The position numbers and the translations under genes are program-made. Source: Gammaproteobacteria bacterium (GTDB lineage Bacteria > Pseudomonadota > Gammaproteobacteria > Steroidobacterales > Steroidobacteraceae). Taken from it: a stretch of 64,000 bases of DNA. The DNA lies in contig JAQGOG010000007.1 in NCBI GenBank assembly GCA_028293765.1, positions 1-64,000 on the forward strand. Direction: 5' to 3'. Positions 18,060 to 25,493 of this stretch are shown one piece after another (within the stretch, counting starts at the first letter, position 1; every line of letters starts with the position of its first letter). The notes beneath the pieces were generated by a model, which searched no databases, had not been told where the DNA came from, and was given only the letters and a program-made list of their open reading frames with translations.

Positions 18060-19811
18060 ATGGCCGGTGAGCCAGACCCGCCTGTCGGGCGCGCTCATGC
18101 GCTGCAAGACCATGCGCTCGGGCGGGAAGTCAGTCATACCCATGAATCGGGCGCCTCGTATGACCACGATCACGATGACTTCGATTCGCAGGGTCCGCTC
18201 GAAGAAAATCCGATCTGGGTACAGGACCATGTTTCCCTGACCAGCGTCGGCATCGACATCGGCTCTTCCGGGACCCAGGTCATTTTCTCACGGGTGAATC
18301 TGCGCAGGCGGGGTGAGGCTCTGTCCAGCCACTATTGCGTCGTGTCGCGCGAAACGCTGTTCCAGTCACCAGTGGCGTTGACGCCCTATGAGAGCGACGA
18401 GCGCATCGACCAGAGTGCCCTTGGCGCGATCATCGACGAGGCCTACGACCTCGCCGGCATGGAGCCGGAGAAAGTCGACACCGGCGCCGTGATCCTGACC
18501 GGCGAGGCGCTGAGAAGAGAAAACGCCGAGGCCATCGCCGGCATTGTGGCGGAGCGCGGCGGTGACTTCGTCTGCGCCACGGCCGGTCACCATATGGAAG
18601 CGATGCTTGCGGCGTTCGGCTCGGGCGCGGCACGTGTATCCGCCGACGAAAGCAAGCGGCTGCTCAACATCGATATCGGCGGCGGCACCACCAAGCTTGC
18701 CATCATCGACTCTGGCCGCGTCGTCGCCACCGCTGCATTTCATGTCGGCGGACGCCTGCAGGTGGTCGATGGGAGCGGGCGCATAATCCGTCTCGATCCG
18801 GCCGGGCGTCGCCTGGCGGCTGACGCGGGTTTCTCCTGGTCTTGCGGTGACACGATAGCCTCTGCCGCCCTCGATGTTCTGGCCGAGTCCATGGCGGCCG
18901 TGGTGATCGCCGCGGTGTGTGAACGCAATCCACCGGCCGCTATCCGGAATCTCTACCTGACCGACCGCCTGCCCGATGTTGGTCGTATCGATGGAGTCAT
19001 GTTCTCCGGCGGCGTCGCCGAATACATCTATGGCAGGGAGACGCGCGATTTCGGGGATCTCGGCCGACGCCTCGGCGCCGCCCTGCAGCGCAAACTCGAG
19101 ACCGGGGCACTGCCGTGGCCGCTGCTGCCGGCTGGGGAATGCATTCGCGCCACCGCGCTGGGTGCGTCCGAATACACCGTGCAGCTCACCGGCAGCACAC
19201 TCTATATTTCAAACAACGGCGCGTTGCTACCGCGGCGGAATCTGCAGGTGCTGAAGCCGCGCTATGAATTGCCGGAAGCGATCGATCCGGAAGAGCTGGC
19301 GCGGGCGATTCGGCAACACCTGATGCTCTTCAACGTGGTCGAGGAGGACAGGGAAGTCGCGCTTGCCTTCCAGTGGCGCGGCGACCCGTCCTACGAACGG
19401 GTTGTCGCGCTTGCCCGTGGCATCGTCGCCGGGCTGGCGCGCACCATCGCGCGGAAAGCGCCGCTCTACCTGATTCTGGACGGGGATCTGGCGCAGACTC
19501 TGGGCGGCGTACTGCGCGAGGATCTCGGCGTCGACTCGGAGTTACTGGTGATCGACGGCGTCGCACTCGTGGATTTCGACTACATCGACCTGGGGAAGAT
19601 CCGGCTTCCATCGCGCACCGTGCCGGTAACCATCAAGTCACTGGTCTTCAACGACACCCCGCAGATCCAGCCGGCCCCACATCAGCACTCCGTTCACGAC
19701 CACTCCGACCATCACCATCACGGCCATGAGCACGGCGACCGCCACGATCATCACGTGGAGCACGGTCCAAACCTTGGCCAGCGTAACGAGAAAATGAGGC
19801 AGATCAGATGA
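18060..19811 (+). CDS. EutA-like reactivating-factor ATPase with poly-His C-terminus
   Basis: The 583-residue protein has the actin-like ATPase motifs of EutA: VGIDIGSSGTQVIFS (about 62-76), LNIDIGGGTTKLAII (about 203-217) and GVMFSGGVAEYIYG (about 315-328). EutA reactivates adenosylcobalamin-dependent ethanolamine ammonia-lyase by exchanging damaged cofactor, but no EutB or EutC is encoded in this window. Two His-rich stretches stand out: SHTHESGASYDHDHDD near residue 40, and about 20 His between residues 535 and 573. The ATG is the only normal start in frame. A much better ribosome site (AAGGAGGAG at 17990-17998) lies 62 bases upstream, leaving the true N-terminus uncertain. Confidence 0.85.
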   Translation: MAGEPDPPVGRAHALQDHALGREVSHTHESGASYDHDHDDFDSQGPLEENPIWVQDHVSLTSVGIDIGSSGTQVIFSRVNLRRRGEALSSHYCVVSRETLFQSPVALTPYESDERIDQSALGAIIDEAYDLAGMEPEKVDTGAVILTGEALRRENAEAIAGIVAERGGDFVCATAGHHMEAMLAAFGSGAARVSADESKRLLNIDIGGGTTKLAIIDSGRVVATAAFHVGGRLQVVDGSGRIIRLDPAGRRLAADAGFSWSCGDTIASAALDVLAESMAAVVIAAVCERNPPAAIRNLYLTDRLPDVGRIDGVMFSGGVAEYIYGRETRDFGDLGRRLGAALQRKLETGALPWPLLPAGECIRATALGASEYTVQLTGSTLYISNNGALLPRRNLQVLKPRYELPEAIDPEELARAIRQHLMLFNVVEEDREVALAFQWRGDPSYERVVALARGIVAGLARTIARKAPLYLILDGDLAQTLGGVLREDLGVDSELLVIDGVALVDFDYIDLGKIRLPSRTVPVTIKSLVFNDTPQIQPAPHQHSVHDHSDHHHHGHEHGDRHDHHVEHGPNLGQRNEKMRQIR

Positions 19812-20932
19812 CCCAGGATGCGATCGTTTCAGAAGAAATGGCGAAGAAATTCGCTACGGAAAAGGAATCTCCGTATACGAACTGGGTACGTGGCGAAGGA
19901 CTCGACATCATCAGTGCTCACTACATTGCGAACTTGCACACCGTCGAGCTGAAGCAGTGGGCGCGTCGTGGCGGCCGGGGCGTATACATCAACCACGAGG
20001 CGTCGCGGACGTCGAACGACTGTTACGTCTGCGAAATCCCGGCCGGCGGCAAGCTCGCTCCGCAGCGTCAGCTGTTCGAGGAAATGATCTACGTGCTGGA
20101 CGGACGGGGCTCGACCGCCGTCTGGAACGACGCCGGCCACAAAATTACCTTTGAATGGAACAAGGGATCGCTATTCGCCATCCCACTCAATTGCCACCAC
20201 CAGCACTTCAACGGCCAGGGTCTGGCGCCGGCGCGCTTCGTCGCCGTCACCAACGGCCCCGCCATCATCAATCTCTATGAAGAGATTGACTTCGTATTCA
20301 ACACCCGGCACGACTTCACGAATCGTTTCGCCGGGGAAGCCCACTACTTCTCCAACAAGGGCGAGCAGAAGGGCCTGCTGCTCGAGACGAACTTCGTCGC
20401 GGACGCCATCAACCTGCCTCTGATCAGCGCGAGGGAGCGCGGCGCGGGAGGCGGCCATATCCGCTTCAGCATGGCGAAGGGCTCGATGAACAGCCACATT
20501 TCCCAGTTCCCGGTCGCCACCTACAAGAAGGCGCACTGTCACGGGCCGGGCGCGCACGTGATCGTGATGAGCGGCGAGGGCTACACGCTGATGTGGCCCG
20601 AGGGTGAGGAGCCGCGCCGCTATGAGTGGCGGGAAGGCACCATGATCGTCCCGCCCAACCTCTGGTTCCACCAGCACTTCAACACGGGCACTACGCCAGG
20701 CCGTTATCTTGCGTTCAAGCACGAAGTCGTCTCGATCCGCAACGCGCAGGGCGTGCCAAAGGCCTGGATCAGCCGGCGCATCGGCGGCGACCAGATCGAC
20801 TATGCCGATGAAAAGCCGGTGGTTCGCAAGCTCTTCTGCGAGGCGCTGGCCAAGCGCGACATGACGCCGCGGATGGAAGAGGCGTACAAGGCCGAGCTGG
20901 CCGACCTGCCGCCGCCACGCAACGCCGTGTGA
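19808..20932 (+). CDS. Bicupin protein, probable metal-dependent dioxygenase or isomerase
   Basis: The 374-residue protein contains two cupin domains. The first has RQLFEEMIYVLDGRG and then AIPLNCHHQHFNG (about 85-140). The second has HCHGPGAHVIVMSGEG and then VPPNLWFHQHFNTG (about 240-300). Each motif 2 reads HQHFN, supplying a His ligand and an extra His two residues later. The gentisate dioxygenase family is also bicupin, so ring cleavage is one possibility. Its start overlaps the EutA-like stop (ATGA), so the two are coupled. It shares the HQHF motif with the two single cupins of unit 3. Confidence 0.85.
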   Translation: MTQDAIVSEEMAKKFATEKESPYTNWVRGEGLDIISAHYIANLHTVELKQWARRGGRGVYINHEASRTSNDCYVCEIPAGGKLAPQRQLFEEMIYVLDGRGSTAVWNDAGHKITFEWNKGSLFAIPLNCHHQHFNGQGLAPARFVAVTNGPAIINLYEEIDFVFNTRHDFTNRFAGEAHYFSNKGEQKGLLLETNFVADAINLPLISARERGAGGGHIRFSMAKGSMNSHISQFPVATYKKAHCHGPGAHVIVMSGEGYTLMWPEGEEPRRYEWREGTMIVPPNLWFHQHFNTGTTPGRYLAFKHEVVSIRNAQGVPKAWISRRIGGDQIDYADEKPVVRKLFCEALAKRDMTPRMEEAYKAELADLPPPRNAV

Positions 20933-20945
20933 CCCAGGCGCTTCT

Positions 20946-21557
20946 ATGCCCATCAGCGATGACCTTATCGAGGCTAGCGCGCCGGCGGATGCCTTGGTGC
21001 AACCGACAGTCGGGCTGCTCCCGCTTCTGGTTACTTTCGTGCGCCTGGGGACGATGACCTTCGGCGGCAGCGTCCAGTCCTGGGTGCATCGGGAAGTCGT
21101 GGAACGGCTCGGCTGGATTGACAACAAGGCGTTCCTCTCGGGCCTGACCGTGGCGCAGGTCCTTCCGGGTGCAAATCCGGTCAACCTCGCGCTTTACGTT
21201 GGGTTGCGACTGCGCGGCGCCGCCGGCGCCGCCGTCGCGGTATTCGGGATGATCGTGCCGGCCTTCTGCGTCACGCTGTGCCTCGGTTACTTGTATCGCA
21301 GCTATGGCCATCTGGCGGCGGTGCATTTCGTTTTGGTTGGATTGGCGGCCGCAGGCGTCGGTGCGACGCTCACCATGGCTATCAAGGTCGCGCGACGTTT
21401 GCCGCGCGATCTCATGACGGCGCTGATCGCGACGGCGGTGTTTGTCGTCGTCGGCCTGCTGCGCTGGCCCATGGTGCCGGTGGTACTGGTGGCGGTTCCT
21501 CTCAGCATCGCGATGGCATTCGTTCAGGAGAAGAGGAACGCGAGCTATGACGGGTAG
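20946..21557 (+). CDS. Chromate transporter-family (CHR) protein, N-terminal half-type
   Basis: The 203-residue membrane protein matches one half of ChrA: FVRLGTMTFGGSVQSWVHREVV (about 31-52), FLSGLTVAQVLPGANPVNLALYVG (about 62-85), then several hydrophobic segments. Short-chain CHR proteins act as pairs. Its end overlaps the second half by 11 bp. ChrA proteins export chromate by proton coupling, but many CHR members in catabolic or metal operons have no tested substrate. Here it sits between a cupin and an aldolase. Confidence 0.88.
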   Translation: MPISDDLIEASAPADALVQPTVGLLPLLVTFVRLGTMTFGGSVQSWVHREVVERLGWIDNKAFLSGLTVAQVLPGANPVNLALYVGLRLRGAAGAAVAVFGMIVPAFCVTLCLGYLYRSYGHLAAVHFVLVGLAAAGVGATLTMAIKVARRLPRDLMTALIATAVFVVVGLLRWPMVPVVLVAVPLSIAMAFVQEKRNASYDG

Positions 21558-22092
21558 CCGCCTGTTCGCGCTGCTGGTCGTGTTTGCGCCCGTGTCCATC
21601 CTTTCGTTCGGCGGCGGCCAGTCGACAATCCCGGAAATCCAACATCAGACGGTGGCCGTCCACGGCTGGCTGACCAACGAGCAGTTCGCCGACCTGTTCG
21701 CCATTGCGCGCGCTGCGCCCGGGCCTAGCACGCTGATCGTGGCTCTGATCGGTTGGCAGGTCTGCGGCTTTTTCGGTGCGGCAGTGGCGACACTCGCTAT
21801 TTTTGTGCCCTCGTCGATCGTGATGTACGCAGTCAGCGCGTGGTGGCTGCGCAACGACCAATCGGTGATCCGCAAGGCGATCGAGCGGGGGCTGGCGCCG
21901 GTCGCCGTCGGTCTGATCTTCGCTGGCGCCGTGATAGTGCTCAACGCTGCGCACGCGGGGCTCCTCGCCCTGGCGACCACGGCAGCCGTCTGTGCGCTTC
22001 AGAGCATGAGCAGGATCAGCACGTACACGACGGTGGCCGCCGTTGCCGCGACCTATCTGGTGCTGTTCGCCGTGTTTCAGGTTCCGGCCTGA
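21547..22092 (+). CDS. Chromate transporter-family (CHR) protein, second half of the pair
   Basis: I start at the ATG that overlaps the upstream stop (21547). The 181-residue protein is the partner half, with SILSFGGGQSTIPEIQHQTV (about 17-36), the conserved FAIARAAPGPSTLIVALIGWQVCG and at least four membrane spans. The two halves probably form an antiparallel heterodimer, as known for paired short-chain CHR proteins. Transport of an oxyanion or organic anion is possible; the context does not tell. Confidence 0.88.
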   Translation: MTGSRLFALLVVFAPVSILSFGGGQSTIPEIQHQTVAVHGWLTNEQFADLFAIARAAPGPSTLIVALIGWQVCGFFGAAVATLAIFVPSSIVMYAVSAWWLRNDQSVIRKAIERGLAPVAVGLIFAGAVIVLNAAHAGLLALATTAAVCALQSMSRISTYTTVAAVAATYLVLFAVFQVPA

Positions 22093-22128
22093 CGGATCCG
22101 TCAGGAAGCGCCGCTCAAAGGAAAATGA

Positions 22129-22992
22129 ATGTCCAAGCCTGACCGTCTCAACGGCATCATCCGTGCGCTCGAATCCGGTCAGCACGCGTTCACGCTTTTT
22201 GCGCCCTGCGAGGTCGAGTTCGCAGTCGAGCTGCAACAGTCGTTCTACGACGGCGTCGTCTTCGAGGGCGAACACCGCGGCTGGGACATCAAGGCCTTGC
22301 GCGACAGTTTGCAATACCTGCTCAATCGCCGTCAGATTGCCAGCGCCGACTCGGTCGCGCCGACGATCACCCCAACAGCGCGGATTCCTGCCAACGGCGC
22401 GGAGAAGAACCAGTTCCTGGCCAAGCAGGCGCTGGACCTCGGTTGCTACGGCATCGTGTGGCCTCACATCAGCACCGTCGAGGAGGCCTGCAACGCCATC
22501 GCCGCCTGTCGCTATCAGCGGCTTCGGGACAAGCCACTCTATGAGCCGGCCGGCATGCGCGGCGACGGACCGATGCAGGCAGTGCGCTATTGGGGCGTCT
22601 CCCAACAGGAATACTACGAACGGGCGGACGTATGGCCGCTCGTTCCACATGGCGAGATATTCGTCGTCCTGCAGATCGAAGACACGCTGGGTATCCGCAA
22701 TCTCCCGGATATTCTCGACAACGTCCCGGGCATCGGCGCGATCCTGATCGGAGAGGGCGACTTGAGTCAGGAGCTCGGGTACCCGCGCCAGACGGAGCAC
22801 GAGGTCGTCCTCGATGCGATGGCCGAAGTTGTCGCGATCTGCAAGAAGCGGGGCGTCGTCGTCGGTCACCCGCACGTCACGCCTCAAAACGCGGAGCGTG
22901 TCGTCGCTGAGGGCTATCGCTATCTCATGTGCGCGGCGCCGCGCAGCTTCGCCAATCTACGCGAGGCGCGCAGTCTCGTCGGCCGGGAGTGA
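22129..22992 (+). CDS. HpcH/HpaI-family aldolase or citrate lyase-like protein
   Basis: The 287-residue protein belongs to the HpcH/HpaI fold: LFAPCEVEFAVELQQSFYDGVVFEGEH (about 24-50), a metal-ligand segment VVLQIEDTLGIRNL (about 181-194) and ILIGEGDLSQELG (about 205-217). The last motif corresponds to IGPNDLS in HpaI. These class II aldolases split 4-hydroxy-2-oxoacids into pyruvate and an aldehyde, usually as the last step of meta-cleavage pathways. It follows AAGGA with a short spacing to ATG. In this operon it would deliver central metabolites. Confidence 0.88.
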   Translation: MSKPDRLNGIIRALESGQHAFTLFAPCEVEFAVELQQSFYDGVVFEGEHRGWDIKALRDSLQYLLNRRQIASADSVAPTITPTARIPANGAEKNQFLAKQALDLGCYGIVWPHISTVEEACNAIAACRYQRLRDKPLYEPAGMRGDGPMQAVRYWGVSQQEYYERADVWPLVPHGEIFVVLQIEDTLGIRNLPDILDNVPGIGAILIGEGDLSQELGYPRQTEHEVVLDAMAEVVAICKKRGVVVGHPHVTPQNAERVVAEGYRYLMCAAPRSFANLREARSLVGRE

Positions 22993-23039
22993 GGGCGGCG
23001 CACCGTCCTTGGATCTCATCAAATTGCAGGAGTAAGCTC

Positions 23040-24146
23040 GTGGAAAAAGTACTTGCCTCGGTGAAGGTTGGTGCCGGCAAACTGGAGCTGCGCGATTTTC
23101 CAATGCCGCAGATCGATGCGGAGAGCGCGCTTCTGAAGATGGCGGTCGCCGGCATCTGCGGCACCGACGTCAAGATGTTCAAGCAGCCGTTGTCCGGCGG
23201 CCCGGTCATCATGGGCCATGAAAACATCGGCTATATCGCCAAGGCCGGCCGCAAGTTCACCGAGCGCAAGGGCGTCAACGAAGGCGATCTGGTCTTCATC
23301 GAACACTACGTGCCGTGTTTCAAGTGCGAGTGGTGCCATCGCGGCGAGTATCGTCACTGCGTCGCCACCGACTGGCGCTCCAATCCGGACGGCCGGCGCT
23401 ATGGCTATACAACGTCGGACAATCCCTACCACCTGTGGGGCGGCTTTGCGCAGTACGCCTACTTGCCCTGGAATGCAGTGGTCCACAAGGTGCCGGCCGG
23501 AGTTACGCCGGAGCTGGCCGGAATCGTGACGCCCCTGTCGAACGGCATCGAGTGGGCCCTGTTCGACTCGCAGGTCGGCTATGCCTCGAGAGTGCTCATC
23601 CAGGGCCCGGGCCAACAGGGCCTGTCGCAGATCGTGGCCTGCAAGCAGGCCGGCGCGGACCTGATCATCGTCACCGGCACCACAAAGGATGCCAAGCGCC
23701 TGGAGATCGCCAAGGTCCTCGGCGCGGACCATGTCATCGATGTGCAGAAGGAAGATCCGCTGGCCCGCATCGCGGCGATCACCGGCGGCGAAGGCGTCGA
23801 CGTGGCGCTCGACTGCACGGCGGGCGCCGGCACGGCGCCGGTCCTGTTGGGGGTCGAGGCCCTGAAACGCAAGGGCGGCACGCTTCTGATCCAGGGAGAA
23901 ATGACCGACTTCCCGAATTTCCCGATCGGCAAGGTGACGGTGAAATACATCACCATCAAGAGTGCCCGGGGCCACAGCTACCGCGCCTGCGAACTGGCGC
24001 TACAACAGCTCGCCTCGCAGCGCTTCCCGCTGGAACTCGTGACGACGCATACCTTCGGGCTCGCCGAAGCCGAATATGCGATCAAGTCGGTCGGCAACGA
24101 GGGGGCGAAGGACGTCATCCACGTTTCACTGCTGCCGTGGAAGTAA
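23040..24146 (+). CDS. Zinc-dependent alcohol dehydrogenase, MDR family
   Basis: I start at GTG 23040 (VEKVLASVKVGAGKL) after AGGAG; upstream codons in frame overlap the aldolase gene. The 368-residue protein has the catalytic zinc ligands in GICGTD and MGHENIGY (about 40-65). The four Cys of the structural zinc lie in CFKCEWCHRGEYRHC (about 94-108). The cofactor region reads VLIQGPGQQGLSQIVACK. It should be a cytosolic NAD(P)-dependent dehydrogenase, perhaps oxidising a cis-dihydrodiol or an alcohol from ring cleavage. Confidence 0.92.
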   Translation: MEKVLASVKVGAGKLELRDFPMPQIDAESALLKMAVAGICGTDVKMFKQPLSGGPVIMGHENIGYIAKAGRKFTERKGVNEGDLVFIEHYVPCFKCEWCHRGEYRHCVATDWRSNPDGRRYGYTTSDNPYHLWGGFAQYAYLPWNAVVHKVPAGVTPELAGIVTPLSNGIEWALFDSQVGYASRVLIQGPGQQGLSQIVACKQAGADLIIVTGTTKDAKRLEIAKVLGADHVIDVQKEDPLARIAAITGGEGVDVALDCTAGAGTAPVLLGVEALKRKGGTLLIQGEMTDFPNFPIGKVTVKYITIKSARGHSYRACELALQQLASQRFPLELVTTHTFGLAEAEYAIKSVGNEGAKDVIHVSLLPWK

Positions 24147-24168
24147 GGCATCCGCCAGGACGTCGTCC

Positions 24169-25176
24169 ATGAGCGAACGCATTCCCGTCATGGTCCTGAC
24201 CGGCTATCTGGGCGCCGGCAAGACCACGCTGCTCAATCGCATCCTGTCCGGCGATCACGGCCGGCGCTATGCGGTCATCGTCAACGAGTTCGGCGAGATC
24301 GGCGTCGACAACGAGCTGATCCTGAGCGCCGAGGAAGAGCTCTTTGAGATGAGCAACGGCTGCATCTGCTGCACGGTGCGTGGCGATCTGATCCGCACCC
24401 TGCATCAGCTGCTCTCGGGGTCCGGCACTTTCGATTGCATCGTGATCGAGACGACGGGCATCGCCGATCCGGGCCCGGTGGTGCAAACGTTCTTTGTCGA
24501 CCCTTTCCTGCAGGCCAGGACGTTCGTCGATTCGGTCACCACCGTGGTGGACGCTCGGCATATCGGTCTGTGCCTGGCGAGCAGCTCCGAGGCCATCGAG
24601 CAGATTGCCTTTGCCGACCAGATCGTCCTCAACAAGACGGAGCTGGTCACCGCCGAGGAGTTGCGGCTCATCGAAGCGCGGCTGAGAAAGCTGAGCCCGC
24701 TTGCGCCGATCCATCGCGCGCAGCGGGCCGATGTGGCCCTCGACAAGCTCCTGGGGCGCCGCAGCTTCGACATCCAACATATCCTCTCGCTGGAGCCGGA
24801 CTTCCTCGATCCGGCTCATGACGAGGCAGCACACGTGCACGACGAGCACTGTCTCGATCATGACCATGATCACGACAGCAGCATTTCGAGTGTGTCCCTG
24901 ATCTCGCATACTCCGGTCGATGGTGCGCGGCTCACCGTCTGGCTCAACGATCTGGTGGCCACGGGTGGGCGGGACATCCTGCGCGCCAAAGGAATTTTCG
25001 ACGTGAAGGACGAAGAGCGGCGCCTGGTCTTTCAGAGCGTCCATATGCTGCTGGAAGGTGACTTTCAGCGTCAGTGGCGCGCGGCTGAGCGCCGCTACAG
25101 CAGAGTCGTCTTCATTGGCAGAAAACTCGACAGGCAGGCGCTCCATTTGGGACTGGTGTGGTGTGAGGCGGCTTGA
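24169..25176 (+). CDS. CobW-family GTPase / metallochaperone with His-rich loop
   Basis: The 335-residue protein has the G3E GTPase motifs: Walker A GYLGAGKTT (about 10-18), the metal-binding CICC in SNGCICCTVRG (about 63-73), ETTGIADPGP (about 92-101) and NKTEL for base recognition. A linker around residues 220-240 carries HVHDEHCLDHDHDHD. A CobW C-terminal domain follows. CobW-type proteins hand cobalt, zinc or another metal to enzymes. With the NiCoT permease and two other His-tailed proteins of the regulon it suggests dedicated metal delivery. It is the last gene of unit 2. Confidence 0.92.
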   Translation: MSERIPVMVLTGYLGAGKTTLLNRILSGDHGRRYAVIVNEFGEIGVDNELILSAEEELFEMSNGCICCTVRGDLIRTLHQLLSGSGTFDCIVIETTGIADPGPVVQTFFVDPFLQARTFVDSVTTVVDARHIGLCLASSSEAIEQIAFADQIVLNKTELVTAEELRLIEARLRKLSPLAPIHRAQRADVALDKLLGRRSFDIQHILSLEPDFLDPAHDEAAHVHDEHCLDHDHDHDSSISSVSLISHTPVDGARLTVWLNDLVATGGRDILRAKGIFDVKDEERRLVFQSVHMLLEGDFQRQWRAAERRYSRVVFIGRKLDRQALHLGLVWCEAA

Positions 25177-25309
25177 TGAGCTTACATACGCTGGGCCCAC
25201 GATGAGTTCGCCCGTACCTCAGGCATACGATGATCGACAATCAGCACGGCACCTTATGCAACTTCGACTTCAGCGGCGCGGCGAGGTCTTCGCAGCCCGC
25301 CGTGCGCGC

Positions 25310-25377
25310 TTGACGTGCCGGAGCAACGTCGCTACAGTCTGTTCACTATACAGGAAATACGTTCCATATAAAAGAAC
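25310..25377 (+). promoter_or_regulatory. Promoter and 37-bp double operator, copy D (transporter-cupin unit)
   Basis: TTGACG (25310-25315), 17 bp and TACAGT (25333-25338) form the promoter. The operator at 25341-25377 is GTTCACTATACAGGAAA and GTTCCATATAAAAGAAC, starts 20 bp apart. It lies in the 317-bp gap between the CobW and TctA-type genes and confirms that the transporter and cupin genes are a separate, co-regulated unit. Confidence 0.87.
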
Positions 25378-25399
25378 AACAAGGAGAGTGTGGGGGCGC

Positions 25400-25492
25400 A
25401 TGATGGGGTCGGGGAACATGCAAACGCAGACGTACATCGCGAGCGCTCCGTTCGCGCTAACCGCTCTCCGACCCTCTGGCGCGGGCTTCTGA
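25400..25492 (+). CDS. Possible leader peptide before the TctA-type gene
   Basis: A 30-codon frame (MMGSGNMQTQTYIAS...) starts 12 bases after AAGGAG and stops one base before the GTG start of the TctA-type gene, which itself lacks a ribosome site. Translational coupling through this small frame would explain how the permease is translated. It may equally be chance; no homologue is known to me. Confidence 0.35.
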   Translation: MMGSGNMQTQTYIASAPFALTALRPSGAGF

Positions 25493-25493
25493 C

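Noticed and set aside
19680-19790. CAC/CAT-rich stretch at the end of the EutA-like gene as a possible tandem repeat
   Set aside because: It is irregular at DNA level and is explained by the poly-His tail; no constant repeat unit.
21502-25200. Long minus-strand frames opposite the CHR, aldolase, dehydrogenase and CobW genes
   Set aside because: All lie opposite well-supported genes and show no motifs.
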